Positions 23,994 to 33,356 of a stretch of 64,000 nucleotides of DNA are shown here, piece by piece; position 1 is the first letter of the stretch, and every line of letters begins with the position of its first letter. The DNA is taken from NCBI RefSeq assembly GCF_028713855.1, contig NZ_JAQTNN010000003.1, positions 1-64,000 of the forward strand, given 5' to 3'. The stretch is from Sulfuricurvum sp. GTDB lineage: Bacteria; Campylobacterota; Campylobacteria; Campylobacterales; Sulfurimonadaceae. The position numbers and the translations under genes were made by a program. The notes beneath the pieces are model-generated. The model did no database searches. It was not told where the DNA came from and was given only the letters and a program-made list of their open reading frames with translations.

Positions 23994-25198
23994 TTTCACG
24001 CCGTCACTCCGTTTTTTTTAAACTCCACGCTTTCTTTGCTTTAGCCCTTATTGTCTTATCATTACTCTTTATTTCAGCACTAAATGAGCAAAAAGAGCAA
24101 AAATTTCATCTTCTTGCCCATAGGTCGATGGAGCTCTCACGTATCCTTGAAGAATCGTCCATCCGAAGCTGTATGGAACAGAACAAAGAACTCCAAGAAG
24201 CGGGATTTAAACCTATTGATACCTTGTCACCCCGCTGTGAACCGATCCCGATACCTCCGCCAATGCGCTCTAAACTCCGGTCACGTAATGTAAAAGTCAC
24301 TATCTACAAAGATAATGACGGATTCGTGTATGCCTTATCACGTGAACACTGTACCATGTATTATCGGGATACCGCCGAAGAACCGACCTACTATTTCGTC
24401 TGGTTTTTGTTTTGTGCTCTGATGGGAGGGTTGGTGAGTATGTATCTGTTGCTCTGGAGCAATCTCAACCCCCTGAAACATCTCTATGAGCAAATACAGC
24501 GCTACGGTGAAGGGGAAGAGATTATCGATATCCACAGCAACGGAAAAGATGAAATCGCTCTCATCTCCAATGCTCTTAATGATGCATTGGAAAAACAAAA
24601 CAGACTCAAAAAATCGCGCGAACTTTTTTTACGCAATATTATGCATGAACTCAAAACCCCGATTACCAAAGGGAAACTCATCGTCGAACTCGAAGAGCCA
24701 AGCCCTAACCGTAACCTACTCTCCAAACTCTTCTCACGGCTCGAACATCTGATCCGTCAAATGGCCGATATCGAGAAAATGCACGCATTTTCATTAGCTA
24801 AAACTCCGCAGAGTCTAGATACAATGATTAAAAGCGCACTCGATAACTTGATGATTGGAAGAGAAAATGTTCATTTGAGTGGATGTGAGCAAATCATGAC
24901 CGTCGATGAAGCACTCTTTACCAGCGCACTCCAAAACCTGATTGATAATGCGGTGCGGCATGCATCCTCACTGCCGATAGAGATAGCCTGCAATACTGAA
25001 ACAATATGCATCCGAAACAGCGGTGAACCGTTGAAACGTCCGGTTGCAGAAGCGTTGCAGGCATTTGTCACCGAACGGGGAGATGGGGGATTAGGATTAG
25101 GGCTTTACATCGCCCAATCGGTATGTGATCTACACCGATTTAATCTGGAATATCGTTATGAAGAAGGGATACACTATTTCTGTATCCGTTTTGCGTAA
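23990..25198 (+). CDS. ArsS/CpxA-like sensor histidine kinase
   Basis: Two membrane segments (about residues 10-30 and 132-155) flank a periplasmic sensor of about 100 residues. A HAMP-like linker follows, then the HisKA box NIMHELKTPITKGKLIVELE, the N box LQNLIDNAVRHAS and the G box RGDGGLGLGLYIAQ. The HELKTPITKGKL form is typical of Campylobacterota ArsS-type acid sensors. It would phosphorylate the upstream regulator. Periplasmic Pro/Arg-rich loops contain three Cys residues, a possible redox or metal feature. Confidence 0.88.
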   Translation: MISRRHSVFFKLHAFFALALIVLSLLFISALNEQKEQKFHLLAHRSMELSRILEESSIRSCMEQNKELQEAGFKPIDTLSPRCEPIPIPPPMRSKLRSRNVKVTIYKDNDGFVYALSREHCTMYYRDTAEEPTYYFVWFLFCALMGGLVSMYLLLWSNLNPLKHLYEQIQRYGEGEEIIDIHSNGKDEIALISNALNDALEKQNRLKKSRELFLRNIMHELKTPITKGKLIVELEEPSPNRNLLSKLFSRLEHLIRQMADIEKMHAFSLAKTPQSLDTMIKSALDNLMIGRENVHLSGCEQIMTVDEALFTSALQNLIDNAVRHASSLPIEIACNTETICIRNSGEPLKRPVAEALQAFVTERGDGGLGLGLYIAQSVCDLHRFNLEYRYEEGIHYFCIRFA

Positions 25199-25204
25199 GC
25201 TCCC

Positions 25205-25258
25205 CGTTCGTCCTGAGATTGTCGAACCATTATCCTTCGACAAGCTCACCATGAACGT
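25205..25258. repeat. REP-like palindrome between converging genes
   Basis: Two 22-base arms, CGTTCGTCCTGAGATTGTCG.. and its partner ..CGACAAGCTCACCATGAACG, pair at 18 of 22 positions around an 8-10 nt loop. It resembles the TTCGACAAGCTCA palindromes scattered through many genomes. It overlaps the last four codons and stop of lgt and probably ends transcription from both sides. Confidence 0.7.
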
Positions 25259-26058
25259 CGCTTAAAATAAACCCACAACATAGCTGAAACTCCCGCCATC
25301 GCAAAACTCAATGCCATTCCCAGTGTCATCCATTGACCGACGATGTAGCCGATCTGCGCGTCTGGAGCGCGGTAAAATTCGACCATTCCCCTCCCGATTC
25401 CGTACAAAAACCCATAAAGTAAAATCAGCTCGCCTTCAAACGCTTTACGATGGCGATACGTATAAATAATCACAAAGACTACAATCCCTTCGACAAATGC
25501 CTCATACAGCTGTGAGGGGTGACGTAGGGTGTCATAGACATAAATCCCCCAGGTCACGTCGGTAACGCGTCCCACGAGTTCTTGGTTCAGGAAATTGCCG
25601 ATCCGTCCGAACACGTATCCTAACGGAACCGATACCGCCACCAAATCCATTAAGCGACCAAAAGGGATGCCGTGACGGCGATGATACAAATACGAACCGA
25701 TCAAAAAGCCCAGTATCGCCCCGTGAAAACTCATCCCCCGAATTCCGACGAATTGCCCGTCGATAAACGGATTGAAAATCTGCCAAGGCTGCGTGAGATA
25801 ATACATCGTATGGGTGTCATAAAAGAGGATATAGCCTAATCGCGCCCCGAGGATAACCCCTATTTCGGCATATACGAAATAATCATCGAGCTGTTCTTTC
25901 GTGATCGAAATACCGTCTTTTTTTACAATCCATTTTGCAATCACGAGGGCTGAGAGGAGTGCAAGGACGTACATCAGTCCGTACCAGTGGACGGGAATGG
26001 AAAAAATGTTGAACGCTACGGGGTTGAAATGCTCGTAAATGTGGTTCCAAAATTCCAT
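25246..26058 (-). CDS. lgt: Prolipoprotein diacylglyceryl transferase
   Basis: Lgt attaches diacylglycerol from phosphatidylglycerol to the lipobox Cys of prolipoproteins in the inner membrane. Seven hydrophobic segments are visible, with GLMYVLALLSALVIAKW near the start, FHGAILGFLIGSYLYHRRH (catalytic His region) and GYVFGRIGNFLNQELVG (catalytic Arg region). Length (270) is normal. The last four codons and stop come from a REP-like palindrome. It follows a HugZ-like gene by 9 nt. Confidence 0.95.
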   Translation of the reverse strand: MEFWNHIYEHFNPVAFNIFSIPVHWYGLMYVLALLSALVIAKWIVKKDGISITKEQLDDYFVYAEIGVILGARLGYILFYDTHTMYYLTQPWQIFNPFIDGQFVGIRGMSFHGAILGFLIGSYLYHRRHGIPFGRLMDLVAVSVPLGYVFGRIGNFLNQELVGRVTDVTWGIYVYDTLRHPSQLYEAFVEGIVVFVIIYTYRHRKAFEGELILLYGFLYGIGRGMVEFYRAPDAQIGYIVGQWMTLGMALSFAMAGVSAMLWVYFKRRSW

Positions 26059-26067
26059 TGTATCCCT

Positions 26068-26556
26068 TTATCGCTTCTGCTGGTGCTGACCCATAATTTG
26101 ACTCATAACCTCTAAATTATGATCCAAACGATACGCTTTACCGAACCCCATAACGACACTGCCCTTTTGAGGGGAGAGTTTAAAAAGATGAAAATCCCCC
26201 ATTTGGGTAAGAGAACCCACAAGTTGAGAATCAAAATGGGCATGAAAGCGGTCAATCACTACTAAATAATGCAAATCCTCACGATTGATCTCCGATACGG
26301 TTGCTTCGATCGTCACCCGTTTACGGGCAAAGGGCTGAACACACTGCGACTCATCTTCGACAAAGAGTAAAGATACATTTGGATTTACCAGAAGATTACA
26401 CCCATGCTGAGCAACAGTACTGATTAAGATGTAAAAATCGTTCTTCACACGAACATAAGGAGCCGTACTGGCATGCGGTTCACCCTCAGGGGTGATGGAA
26501 GCCATCACAAGCGTTTGAAACGTTTCTAAAAATGATTCGACCTCTATCGTAGTCAT
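26068..26556 (-). CDS. HugZ-like pyridoxamine-phosphate-oxidase-fold protein
   Basis: This 162-residue protein has the split-barrel flavin/heme-binding fold pattern: FQTLVMASITPEGEPHASTAPYV at the start, YILISTVAQHGCNLLVNPNVSLLFVED and a C-terminal VVMGFGKAYRLD. The last is the signature of HugZ-type heme-degrading or heme-binding proteins of Helicobacter and Campylobacter. It may be a truncated relative, as HugZ is usually about 250 residues. It overlaps the Fe-S protein gene by 4 nt and lies two genes from hemN, so a heme-linked role is plausible. Confidence 0.7.
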   Translation of the reverse strand: MTTIEVESFLETFQTLVMASITPEGEPHASTAPYVRVKNDFYILISTVAQHGCNLLVNPNVSLLFVEDESQCVQPFARKRVTIEATVSEINREDLHYLVVIDRFHAHFDSQLVGSLTQMGDFHLFKLSPQKGSVVMGFGKAYRLDHNLEVMSQIMGQHQQKR

Positions 26557-27830
26557 TTTCGCAACGCTTCGGCGATCAGCTCGATCGGGTTTTTAAACAC
26601 CACATCGACATCGGCCTCATTCATAGAATTATTGATCTGCATACGGCAGGCACTGCACTCGGCGGTAACGATCTGAGCCCCAGTTTTAGCAATCATAGCC
26701 GCTTTCGGTTTTCCGGCAGCTTGGGCAAAATGGAAATTTTCCGTCTGCATCGTCACACCGCCGAAACCGCAACAGGCATTCGGATCACTCATTTCGGTAA
26801 TCGTGTAGTTTTGACTAACAAGACGGCGTGGTTCTTGATAAATCCCCTGCATTTTACGAGCATGACACGGATCGTGATAGGTAACCGTAAGATCACTCCG
26901 CCCTTTGGATGCCAAAAGCTGTTTTAACTCTGTTTTTTGTTCCAACCACTCGGTTGCCATAAAGATTTTACCTTTGAGCTTTTGGGCGCGTTCCAGCCAC
27001 TCAGGCTGATCGTGGAAAAAGTGTTCGTAATCAATCTTGATCATCGCACTGCAGGTTGCTTCAGGGATAATGATTGCCTCAACGTCATCGATAAAACTCT
27101 CGAAATAGACGATGTTCTTTTTGGCGTTATGATCGACCGTCGCAAAATCACCCGTAAAATAAGCCGGTGCACCGCAGCAAAGCTGCTTTTTCGGGATAAA
27201 TGCATCAACGTTCAACGCTTCAAGAATCTCTAAAAGCCCCTTCCCTATTTCAGTGTAGTTATAGTTCGCCAAACACCCGATGAAAATCGCCACACGTCGT
27301 TTCCCTCCATTAGGGATATTCTCCGGATAGCTGTTGAGAAACGAGGTTTTCCCCATAGAAGGGAGAAGGCGGTCCTTTTTGATAATCGGCAGATTAAAGC
27401 GCGGCTGCATCGAGTTAATCTCTGCCTTGATTTTGAATCCGCACGTCTGGAAAACATATCCGAGTTTGAAGAGAATATCCATCGTCATTCGGTGACGGAG
27501 CAAATAAAAGAACGCCCGCTTAAACCACGCAATACCGTATTTATCGGCGATATCGGCACGAACCTGTTCGATTACCATATCCGTCGGAAGTGCTTTAGGG
27601 CAGACATCGGTACAGTTAGTGCATAAAAAGCAGCTCTCAAAAATAGCTTTGGCATTTTTGTCCAGTTCCAGCTGACCCCGTTCATACGCACCGAGCAGAT
27701 CGATAAAACCGCGAGGAGACGTTACCTCATCGGGATTGACATTGTGGATCGTACAAACCGGGATACATTTCCCGCATTTGATACAAGCATCAGAGGTGTC
27801 CGTAAAATGAAAGAGTTCGCGTTTTTCCAT
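26553..27830 (-). CDS. Fe-S / CCG-domain oxidoreductase subunit
   Basis: Two [4Fe-4S] motifs lie at the N-terminus (CIKCGKCIPVC near residue 16 and CFLCTNCTDVCPKALP near 67). Two cysteine-rich CCG modules follow: QLCCGAPAYF with CSAMI, and ACCGFGGVTMQ with ECSACRMQ. This matches glycolate/lactate dehydrogenase GlcF/LldE or heterodisulfide-reductase-type electron-transfer subunits. No flavin partner is adjacent, so the substrate is open. It lies between hemN and the HugZ-like gene. Confidence 0.8.
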   Translation of the reverse strand: MEKRELFHFTDTSDACIKCGKCIPVCTIHNVNPDEVTSPRGFIDLLGAYERGQLELDKNAKAIFESCFLCTNCTDVCPKALPTDMVIEQVRADIADKYGIAWFKRAFFYLLRHRMTMDILFKLGYVFQTCGFKIKAEINSMQPRFNLPIIKKDRLLPSMGKTSFLNSYPENIPNGGKRRVAIFIGCLANYNYTEIGKGLLEILEALNVDAFIPKKQLCCGAPAYFTGDFATVDHNAKKNIVYFESFIDDVEAIIIPEATCSAMIKIDYEHFFHDQPEWLERAQKLKGKIFMATEWLEQKTELKQLLASKGRSDLTVTYHDPCHARKMQGIYQEPRRLVSQNYTITEMSDPNACCGFGGVTMQTENFHFAQAAGKPKAAMIAKTGAQIVTAECSACRMQINNSMNEADVDVVFKNPIELIAEALRK

Positions 27831-27834
27831 TCAC

Positions 27835-29202
27835 TTACACCGTTTTGCTGAATGCTTTGTCAGAGCTTGCGTGACGTTTCATATAAGCATCAAATGGCAT
27901 CGCAATATTACGGACAAGAAGCGTTCCCGTAACCGAACATTCTATTGATGTAGGACTCATTGTGAGCAAACCATCCGCTTCGAATGGCTTGAGCTCTTCA
28001 ATAGCATCGGCAAAGTAGTCTGAAAATTTTACCCCGTAGAGCCGCTCAAATCGGCCAATATCAAGTTTAAAATTGCTCATCAGTTCCATAATAACGTATT
28101 GGCGGATACGATCATCTTCATTCAGACTTACACCTCGCTCATACGGTAATTTTCCTGCATCGATAGCAGCTTCATATGCGTCCATCTCTTTGAAATTTTG
28201 GGCATAGTAATCGGCTCCCTCTCCGATAGAAGTCAGACCGATACCGATCAAATCCGCACCCCCTTTGGTCGTATAGCCTTGGAAATTACGGTGCAACTCC
28301 CCTTTTTCGATCGCTTTAAAGAGCTCGTCTTGAGGTTTGGCAAAATGATCCATTCCGATCATGCGATAGCCGCGTTCGGTCATGTGATCGATGGTATAAC
28401 GCATAATGGCAAGTTTCTCCGCCGGATGAGGCAAGGTCGTCTCATCGATTTTACGCATCGTTTTTTTGAGCCACGGTACATGTGCATAGTTAAATACGGC
28501 AAAACGGTCAGGATCGAGCGAAATTGCTAAATCAAGGGTCTTTTGAAACGTCTCCAGACTTTGGTGAGGCAATCCGTAGATAAGATCGACATTAACACTC
28601 ACCATGTTGTATTTACGCGCCAACTCCATCGCGGCTTTGGTAATATCATAGGGCTGAACACGGTGAACGGCAACCTGAACTTTTTCGTCAAAATCCTGAA
28701 TCCCGAAACTCACACGGTTAAACCCTGCTTCACTCATGACACGCATCTGATCGTCATTGATATGACGAGGATCGATCTCACAGCTGATTTCAGCATCGGC
28801 GGTAAAATTTTTAAAATGACTTTTAATCACGCTAATGATTCGGTGCATTTGATCCGCATCGAAAAACGTTGGTGTTCCTCCACCGAAATGGAGTTGAATA
28901 ACACTCCGGTTGACATCAATGTGGGTACTCAAAATTTGCAGTTCACGTGTCAAATAATCGATATAACGCTCTTTCTTATCCTCTTTAGAGGTAAAAACGA
29001 CGTTACAACCGCAAAAGTAACACGCATTTTTACAAAACGGCAAGTGGAAATAAAGCGAAAGCGGCCGCGAAGGGTCCTGAGAATGAAGCTTGTCGAGATA
29101 GCCCTCATAATTAAAAGCATCACTAAACTCTAATGCAGTCGGATAGCTCGTATAGCGCGGTCCCGGTTTGGAATATTTGGTAAATTTATCAAAATCAAGC
29201 AT
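27835..29202 (-). CDS. hemN: Oxygen-independent coproporphyrinogen III oxidase
   Basis: This radical-SAM enzyme converts coproporphyrinogen III to protoporphyrinogen IX in anaerobic heme synthesis. The Fe-S motif is CKNACYFCGCN (around residue 58). Other HemN features are YFHLPF, QLHFGGGTPTFF and VSFGIQDFDEKVQ. I chose the second ATG (29202) because AGGG lies 9 nt before it while the first ATG has no usable site. About 455 residues matches HemN rather than the shorter HemW. Confidence 0.93.
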   Translation of the reverse strand: MLDFDKFTKYSKPGPRYTSYPTALEFSDAFNYEGYLDKLHSQDPSRPLSLYFHLPFCKNACYFCGCNVVFTSKEDKKERYIDYLTRELQILSTHIDVNRSVIQLHFGGGTPTFFDADQMHRIISVIKSHFKNFTADAEISCEIDPRHINDDQMRVMSEAGFNRVSFGIQDFDEKVQVAVHRVQPYDITKAAMELARKYNMVSVNVDLIYGLPHQSLETFQKTLDLAISLDPDRFAVFNYAHVPWLKKTMRKIDETTLPHPAEKLAIMRYTIDHMTERGYRMIGMDHFAKPQDELFKAIEKGELHRNFQGYTTKGGADLIGIGLTSIGEGADYYAQNFKEMDAYEAAIDAGKLPYERGVSLNEDDRIRQYVIMELMSNFKLDIGRFERLYGVKFSDYFADAIEELKPFEADGLLTMSPTSIECSVTGTLLVRNIAMPFDAYMKRHASSDKAFSKTV

Positions 29203-29389
29203 TGTGCGCATCCCTAAGCAAGGTGTATTGTCGCGATTATACCCTTTTGGATTGAAGTTCCCCTAAAAAACCTATGTTACGAAAGAGAAATAGGAAACAA
29301 TAAAATTATGACTATTGCCAATCAAACTATTAATTTTTTAAAAAACTGTGATAAAATCATCACAAATTATGATATTTCAAGAGGTCTTA

Positions 29390-30139
29390 ATGAGTGCCAT
29401 CAAAGTGCTAGTGGTAGAAGACGATGAAGTAACGGCTATGAATTTGAAAATGTCACTTGAAAAACAAGGATATGATGTCATATCGATTGCCGATAATGCC
29501 GTAACTGCACGTAATAAAATTAAAATTTATAATCCCGATATCGCGCTTATCGACATCGGTTTGCAAAAGACAATGGACGGGATTGAACTCGCGCAATTTA
29601 TCCGAGATAAAAATCCGCTTCCTTTTATCTATCTAACCGCACATTCGGATAACGATATGCTGGCTAAAGCGAAAAAAACAGAGCCTTACGGATATATTGT
29701 AAAACCGTTCGATCCTATCAATCTCCATACCACTATTCAAATGGCACTTTACCGATTCAAAGAAGAGCGAAAACGAAATTCCAATATCGACGAACTCAAA
29801 TCGGATCGCGAAGAACTCGAAAAACTGGTCTATGCCAAAAAACTCTCCGATAAACCGATTGTTGAATTTGGCGAGGGGTATCGTCACGATACCGGATTGG
29901 GTGAAACCTATTACCAAAACCAAAAAATTAAACTCACCAAAAAAGAGAATGCTTTTATCCGCCTTTTGGTGGCACAACTGGGAAGTGTCGTTGATTTTGA
30001 ACAAGCGATCAATTATGTTTGGGAGACGAAAGGGGCGACCGATAACAGTGTACGGACACTCGTTTGGAGACTCAGATCCAAACTCCCGACCGATGTGATT
30101 AAAAATGCTTCGGGAGTCGGGTACTATTTGGAAGAATAG
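29390..30139 (+). CDS. Response regulator with winged-helix output
   Basis: The receiver domain begins IKVLVVEDDEVTAM; the phosphoacceptor Asp is in IALIDIGLQKTMDGIEL and the Lys in YIVKPFDP. A linker of about 50 charged residues leads to a trans_reg_C-type winged helix (QKIKLTKKENAFIRLLVAQLG, TDNSVRTLVWRLRSKL, GVGYYLEE). I chose the ATG at 29390, preceded by GAGGT; the reading frame extends 14 codons upstream. It converges with a hybrid kinase gene, a likely partner. Confidence 0.85.
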   Translation: MSAIKVLVVEDDEVTAMNLKMSLEKQGYDVISIADNAVTARNKIKIYNPDIALIDIGLQKTMDGIELAQFIRDKNPLPFIYLTAHSDNDMLAKAKKTEPYGYIVKPFDPINLHTTIQMALYRFKEERKRNSNIDELKSDREELEKLVYAKKLSDKPIVEFGEGYRHDTGLGETYYQNQKIKLTKKENAFIRLLVAQLGSVVDFEQAINYVWETKGATDNSVRTLVWRLRSKLPTDVIKNASGVGYYLEE

Positions 30140-30142
30140 TAT

Positions 30143-32422
30143 CTACACAAACTTTTTGATAAATTCCGATCGAAGCACTTCATATGCTTCAAGATAATCA
30201 AAATCTTCATCTTCACTTACCGCAAATTCTTCAATGACATTGGCAAGTCTGGAAAGCTCTTCAAAACGAAAATTAGCGCTGGAACCTTTAATCGCATGGG
30301 CAATGAATGCAATATCGACATAGGCTTTATTTTTGATCGCACCGTAAAACTCTTGCAGCGAATGTTCCATCTTGTGATGATAGATTTTTAGCAAATGTTC
30401 AATCTGCTCCTCTTCAAGCATCAAAGCACTTTTAAGATGATCCATATCGATTCCGCTTCGACTGCTTATTGTTTTAGAAGCAATAGGCTCACGCCAAGGC
30501 AACAAAGTGGGTATCAAATAGCGTTCAAACACATGTTCTATTTCGCGCATTACAATCGGTTTACCCAAAAAAGCGTCATAACCGTTTTGAATGGAGCGTT
30601 CACGAGCCCCCTTGATCACATTAGCGGTTAATGCCACGATTGGAGTATGTTCTCTCAACGTCTCTTTTTCATACTCCAAAATCGCCGCAGTTGCCTCATT
30701 TCCATTCATTTTAGGCATCTGTTCATCCATAAAGATAAGATCAAAATGCTCTGCACGATACGAATTCAATGCATCTTCCCCGTTGGAAGCGATGATATAA
30801 TCCAAACCGTACTTCTCCAAAATAATTTTAATAAGCTCCTGATTGGCAATATTGTCTTCCGCTACCAAAATTTTTCCTACAAATCCACGTTTCCCTTTTG
30901 CTCCGTTGTCAATAGGGTAATAAGATTGATTTACCCCTAAAACCTCACTCAATACACTTTGGAGCTTGGTACAGTAAATCGGAAAGGTCAAAGGGACAAT
31001 CGTTTCAATCGTATCGTATCGATCATCTAAAAAATCCAAAATGGCGACAGAGGGGATATGATTACGGATAATGATTTCACGCTTTTCATCATCCATCGAG
31101 CTTTCCAGAAAAATCAGAAGATCACACTCTTCTTGAACCGTTGTAACCAATTGGATATTGAGTCCGAAATGGTCCCAATAGCGTTGGAGCGATTCAAGTT
31201 TATAACTCTCCGAAGAGTCGTACGTTAAAAGACCGAATCGGGTATCTGCAAACAAAGAGGCATCAAATTTTATAACCTCACTCTCACGGTTGACGATGAC
31301 AGGGATCTTGAGATTAAAAATACTCCCTTCCCCTGTAATGGATTCAAGCTCTATTGTCCCACCCATATGTACCGCTAACTGCTTACAAATCGACAGCCCC
31401 AGACCTGTCCCCTCATTAACCTTCACTATCCCCTCTTGCGCTTGGGAAAAAGCATCAAAAATGCGTTCTTGATCCCCCACTGAGATACCGATTCCATGAT
31501 CCTTAACGGAGAGGATAAGTATCCCATCGTTGCATCTTGCTTCTACATGGATAGCTCCGCCCGGATGGCTGAACTTGATGGCATTGCTCAGAAAATTTCC
31601 AACAATTTGTTTAATCCGCAATGCATCGGCGATAATCTCATAAGGGATTGAGGGATCGATAAAACTGGTCAGGGTAATACTTTTGGAGTTGGCACTCGGC
31701 ACGAAAAGTTCCATAGTGTGCGATATTTCATCGTGCACATTAAAAGGTTGCGGATCGACCGTAAATTCCCCACTTCGGAGTTTGGAGAAATCAAGAATAT
31801 CGTTGATAATATGGAGGAGGTTTTCGCCGCTGTTGGAGATAATATCAAGATACTGCTGATAGCGCGGATTGGTTGTCTCGTCCCGCAAAAGTGAGACAAA
31901 CCCTAAAATAGCATTGAGCGGTGTACGAATCTCATGGGACATATTGGATAAAAAATATTCTTTTGCTTTGGAAGCATTAAGCGCTTCCTGCTCTTTTTGA
32001 TAAATCGTATCCGTATAAAGTTTTAGGACGCTTGCAAAATTTTGGTCAAACAAATAGCTGATCGCATTGAAAATCGGTTGCGTATTGATCTCTAAACGAT
32101 ACGTAGCATTCAAAACGGAACGTTTAAAGTGGGTACACAACGCAAAAAGCTCATCAGCCCGAAGATCTTTATTTTTCAAATAGTCGATCAAATCGGCGAT
32201 TACCGGACACTCTCCAATCGCCATATTTCCGGCAACTACCCCCATAAAATAATCATAGACGCTTCCGGCATAGTGAATTCGAAAAAAATCAGGTTCAATC
32301 TCATGTCGTTCTAAGATGGAAATACACAATTCACATTCAACCCATTCATGTAGAATAGCGTCCTTTTCCGAAAGGAGTCTCTCTTTTGAACGAACTAAAT
32401 GGGACATATCCGGTAGCGGCAT
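30143..32422 (-). CDS. Hybrid sensor kinase: HisKA-HATPase-REC-Hpt
   Basis: The N-terminal 155 residues are a cytosolic helical sensor with no membrane segment (WVECELCISILERHEIEP onward), not clearly a globin or PAS domain. HisKA follows (FLSNMSHEIRTPLNAIL, near 172), then the N box GNFLSNAIKFS, G boxes VKDHGIGIS and GTGLGLSICKQL, a pseudo-receiver region, a true receiver (DLIFMDEQMPKMNG) and a C-terminal Hpt (FIAHAIKGSSANFRFEEL). The layout is a full phosphorelay in one protein. The convergent regulator at 29390 is the natural target. Confidence 0.9.
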   Translation of the reverse strand: MPLPDMSHLVRSKERLLSEKDAILHEWVECELCISILERHEIEPDFFRIHYAGSVYDYFMGVVAGNMAIGECPVIADLIDYLKNKDLRADELFALCTHFKRSVLNATYRLEINTQPIFNAISYLFDQNFASVLKLYTDTIYQKEQEALNASKAKEYFLSNMSHEIRTPLNAILGFVSLLRDETTNPRYQQYLDIISNSGENLLHIINDILDFSKLRSGEFTVDPQPFNVHDEISHTMELFVPSANSKSITLTSFIDPSIPYEIIADALRIKQIVGNFLSNAIKFSHPGGAIHVEARCNDGILILSVKDHGIGISVGDQERIFDAFSQAQEGIVKVNEGTGLGLSICKQLAVHMGGTIELESITGEGSIFNLKIPVIVNRESEVIKFDASLFADTRFGLLTYDSSESYKLESLQRYWDHFGLNIQLVTTVQEECDLLIFLESSMDDEKREIIIRNHIPSVAILDFLDDRYDTIETIVPLTFPIYCTKLQSVLSEVLGVNQSYYPIDNGAKGKRGFVGKILVAEDNIANQELIKIILEKYGLDYIIASNGEDALNSYRAEHFDLIFMDEQMPKMNGNEATAAILEYEKETLREHTPIVALTANVIKGARERSIQNGYDAFLGKPIVMREIEHVFERYLIPTLLPWREPIASKTISSRSGIDMDHLKSALMLEEEQIEHLLKIYHHKMEHSLQEFYGAIKNKAYVDIAFIAHAIKGSSANFRFEELSRLANVIEEFAVSEDEDFDYLEAYEVLRSEFIKKFV

Positions 32423-32491
32423 ACGGATTCCTTAGCATTTATCAATTTTACGAATATGATACTCAAAAACCGTTAAAATTATAATATTTTA

Positions 32492-33301
32492 TTATTTTGG
32501 TGCAACCCAGAGAAAAACGCCCAAACTGATAATTGCATATTGAAAAAGCAAAATTGCCGTAGTGCCGATAATATTACCGGTTTGACAACTCGTACACTGT
32601 TTATACACTTTGGCTTCATACTGCGCGTATAAAAAGTACGAAAGCAACAATAACGGTATTGCAATCAACACGTATATATCAACACGATAAACCCATTCGC
32701 GAATCGTCGGTGAAACAAAAAAAGGGAGAACAAAAGTCAAAGCGGTAAATGAAATCAGATATTTTGCCCCACGTTTAAAATAATCGCGATAAAAAATAAT
32801 TGGACAGGATCCGCCTCCCGCAACAAGACCATGTTCCAGATGATCATTAATCCTCTGCTTCATCTCTTTATCAACACGATCCACAAACGTACTGCCGAAA
32901 CAATAATCAATCTGTTGCTGAAAAATACGGGCAAGATCTCCGGAAAGATCACGATAATGAGGTTCAGCGTTTTCGTCTTCATAAACAACCGTCACACTCT
33001 CATAACGGTCAACATCAACACTGATCCCTTCATAATAGATACTCCGTTCTGTCTTGGTAGAGGTTCCTGAGTGTTTAATCAATCTGGCATTGATATAGGG
33101 TGTGTAGATATCAGCTTCTTTAAGGACAATAATACTGTATTGGACACCGATGAAAATGGCACTCAAAGCATCAAGTTCATGTGCCTTCATGGTATCGATC
33201 ATATCAGTGATCCAAGTATGAAGTTCATCATTAAAGAAACGGACATTAGCCGAGATCAGGCGGATATTAGGGTCAGGGTATTTGAGTAGTGGTTGAACCA
33301 T
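32492..33301 (-). CDS. Peptide-deformylase-like pseudoenzyme with membrane tail
   Basis: The first 150 residues align by eye with peptide deformylase: LLKYPDPNIRLIS at the start, MIDTMKAHELDALSAIFIGVQ in place of GIGLAAPQVG, YYEGISVDV (89-97) in place of EGCLS, and IFQQQIDYCFGSTFVDRV (127-143) in place of the HEIDHL...FIDRL region. The metal-binding Cys, both His and the catalytic Glu are all replaced. Two to three hydrophobic segments follow (about 178-200, 208-228 and 240-265), with a CTSCQTG motif between them. It is probably a membrane protein that has lost deformylase activity; the role is unknown. Confidence 0.65.
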   Translation of the reverse strand: MVQPLLKYPDPNIRLISANVRFFNDELHTWITDMIDTMKAHELDALSAIFIGVQYSIIVLKEADIYTPYINARLIKHSGTSTKTERSIYYEGISVDVDRYESVTVVYEDENAEPHYRDLSGDLARIFQQQIDYCFGSTFVDRVDKEMKQRINDHLEHGLVAGGGSCPIIFYRDYFKRGAKYLISFTALTFVLPFFVSPTIREWVYRVDIYVLIAIPLLLLSYFLYAQYEAKVYKQCTSCQTGNIIGTTAILLFQYAIISLGVFLWVAPK

Positions 33302-33311
33302 TTGCGGATAA

Positions 33312-33347
33312 CTTTAAAAAGAAATCTCGATGGCATGAAAGCCATCG
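33312..33347 (-). terminator. Rho-independent terminator after sqr operon
   Basis: On the minus strand CGATGGC, a 6-nt loop and GCCATCG form a perfect 7-bp stem, followed by AGATTTCTTTTT. It lies just beyond the stop of the 55-residue gene, ending the sqr transcript. Confidence 0.65.
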
Positions 33348-33356
33348 GAAAATGTG

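Noticed and set aside
28543-29133. Long plus-strand reading frame opposite hemN
   Set aside because: Lies wholly inside a well-supported radical-SAM gene and shows no protein features of its own.
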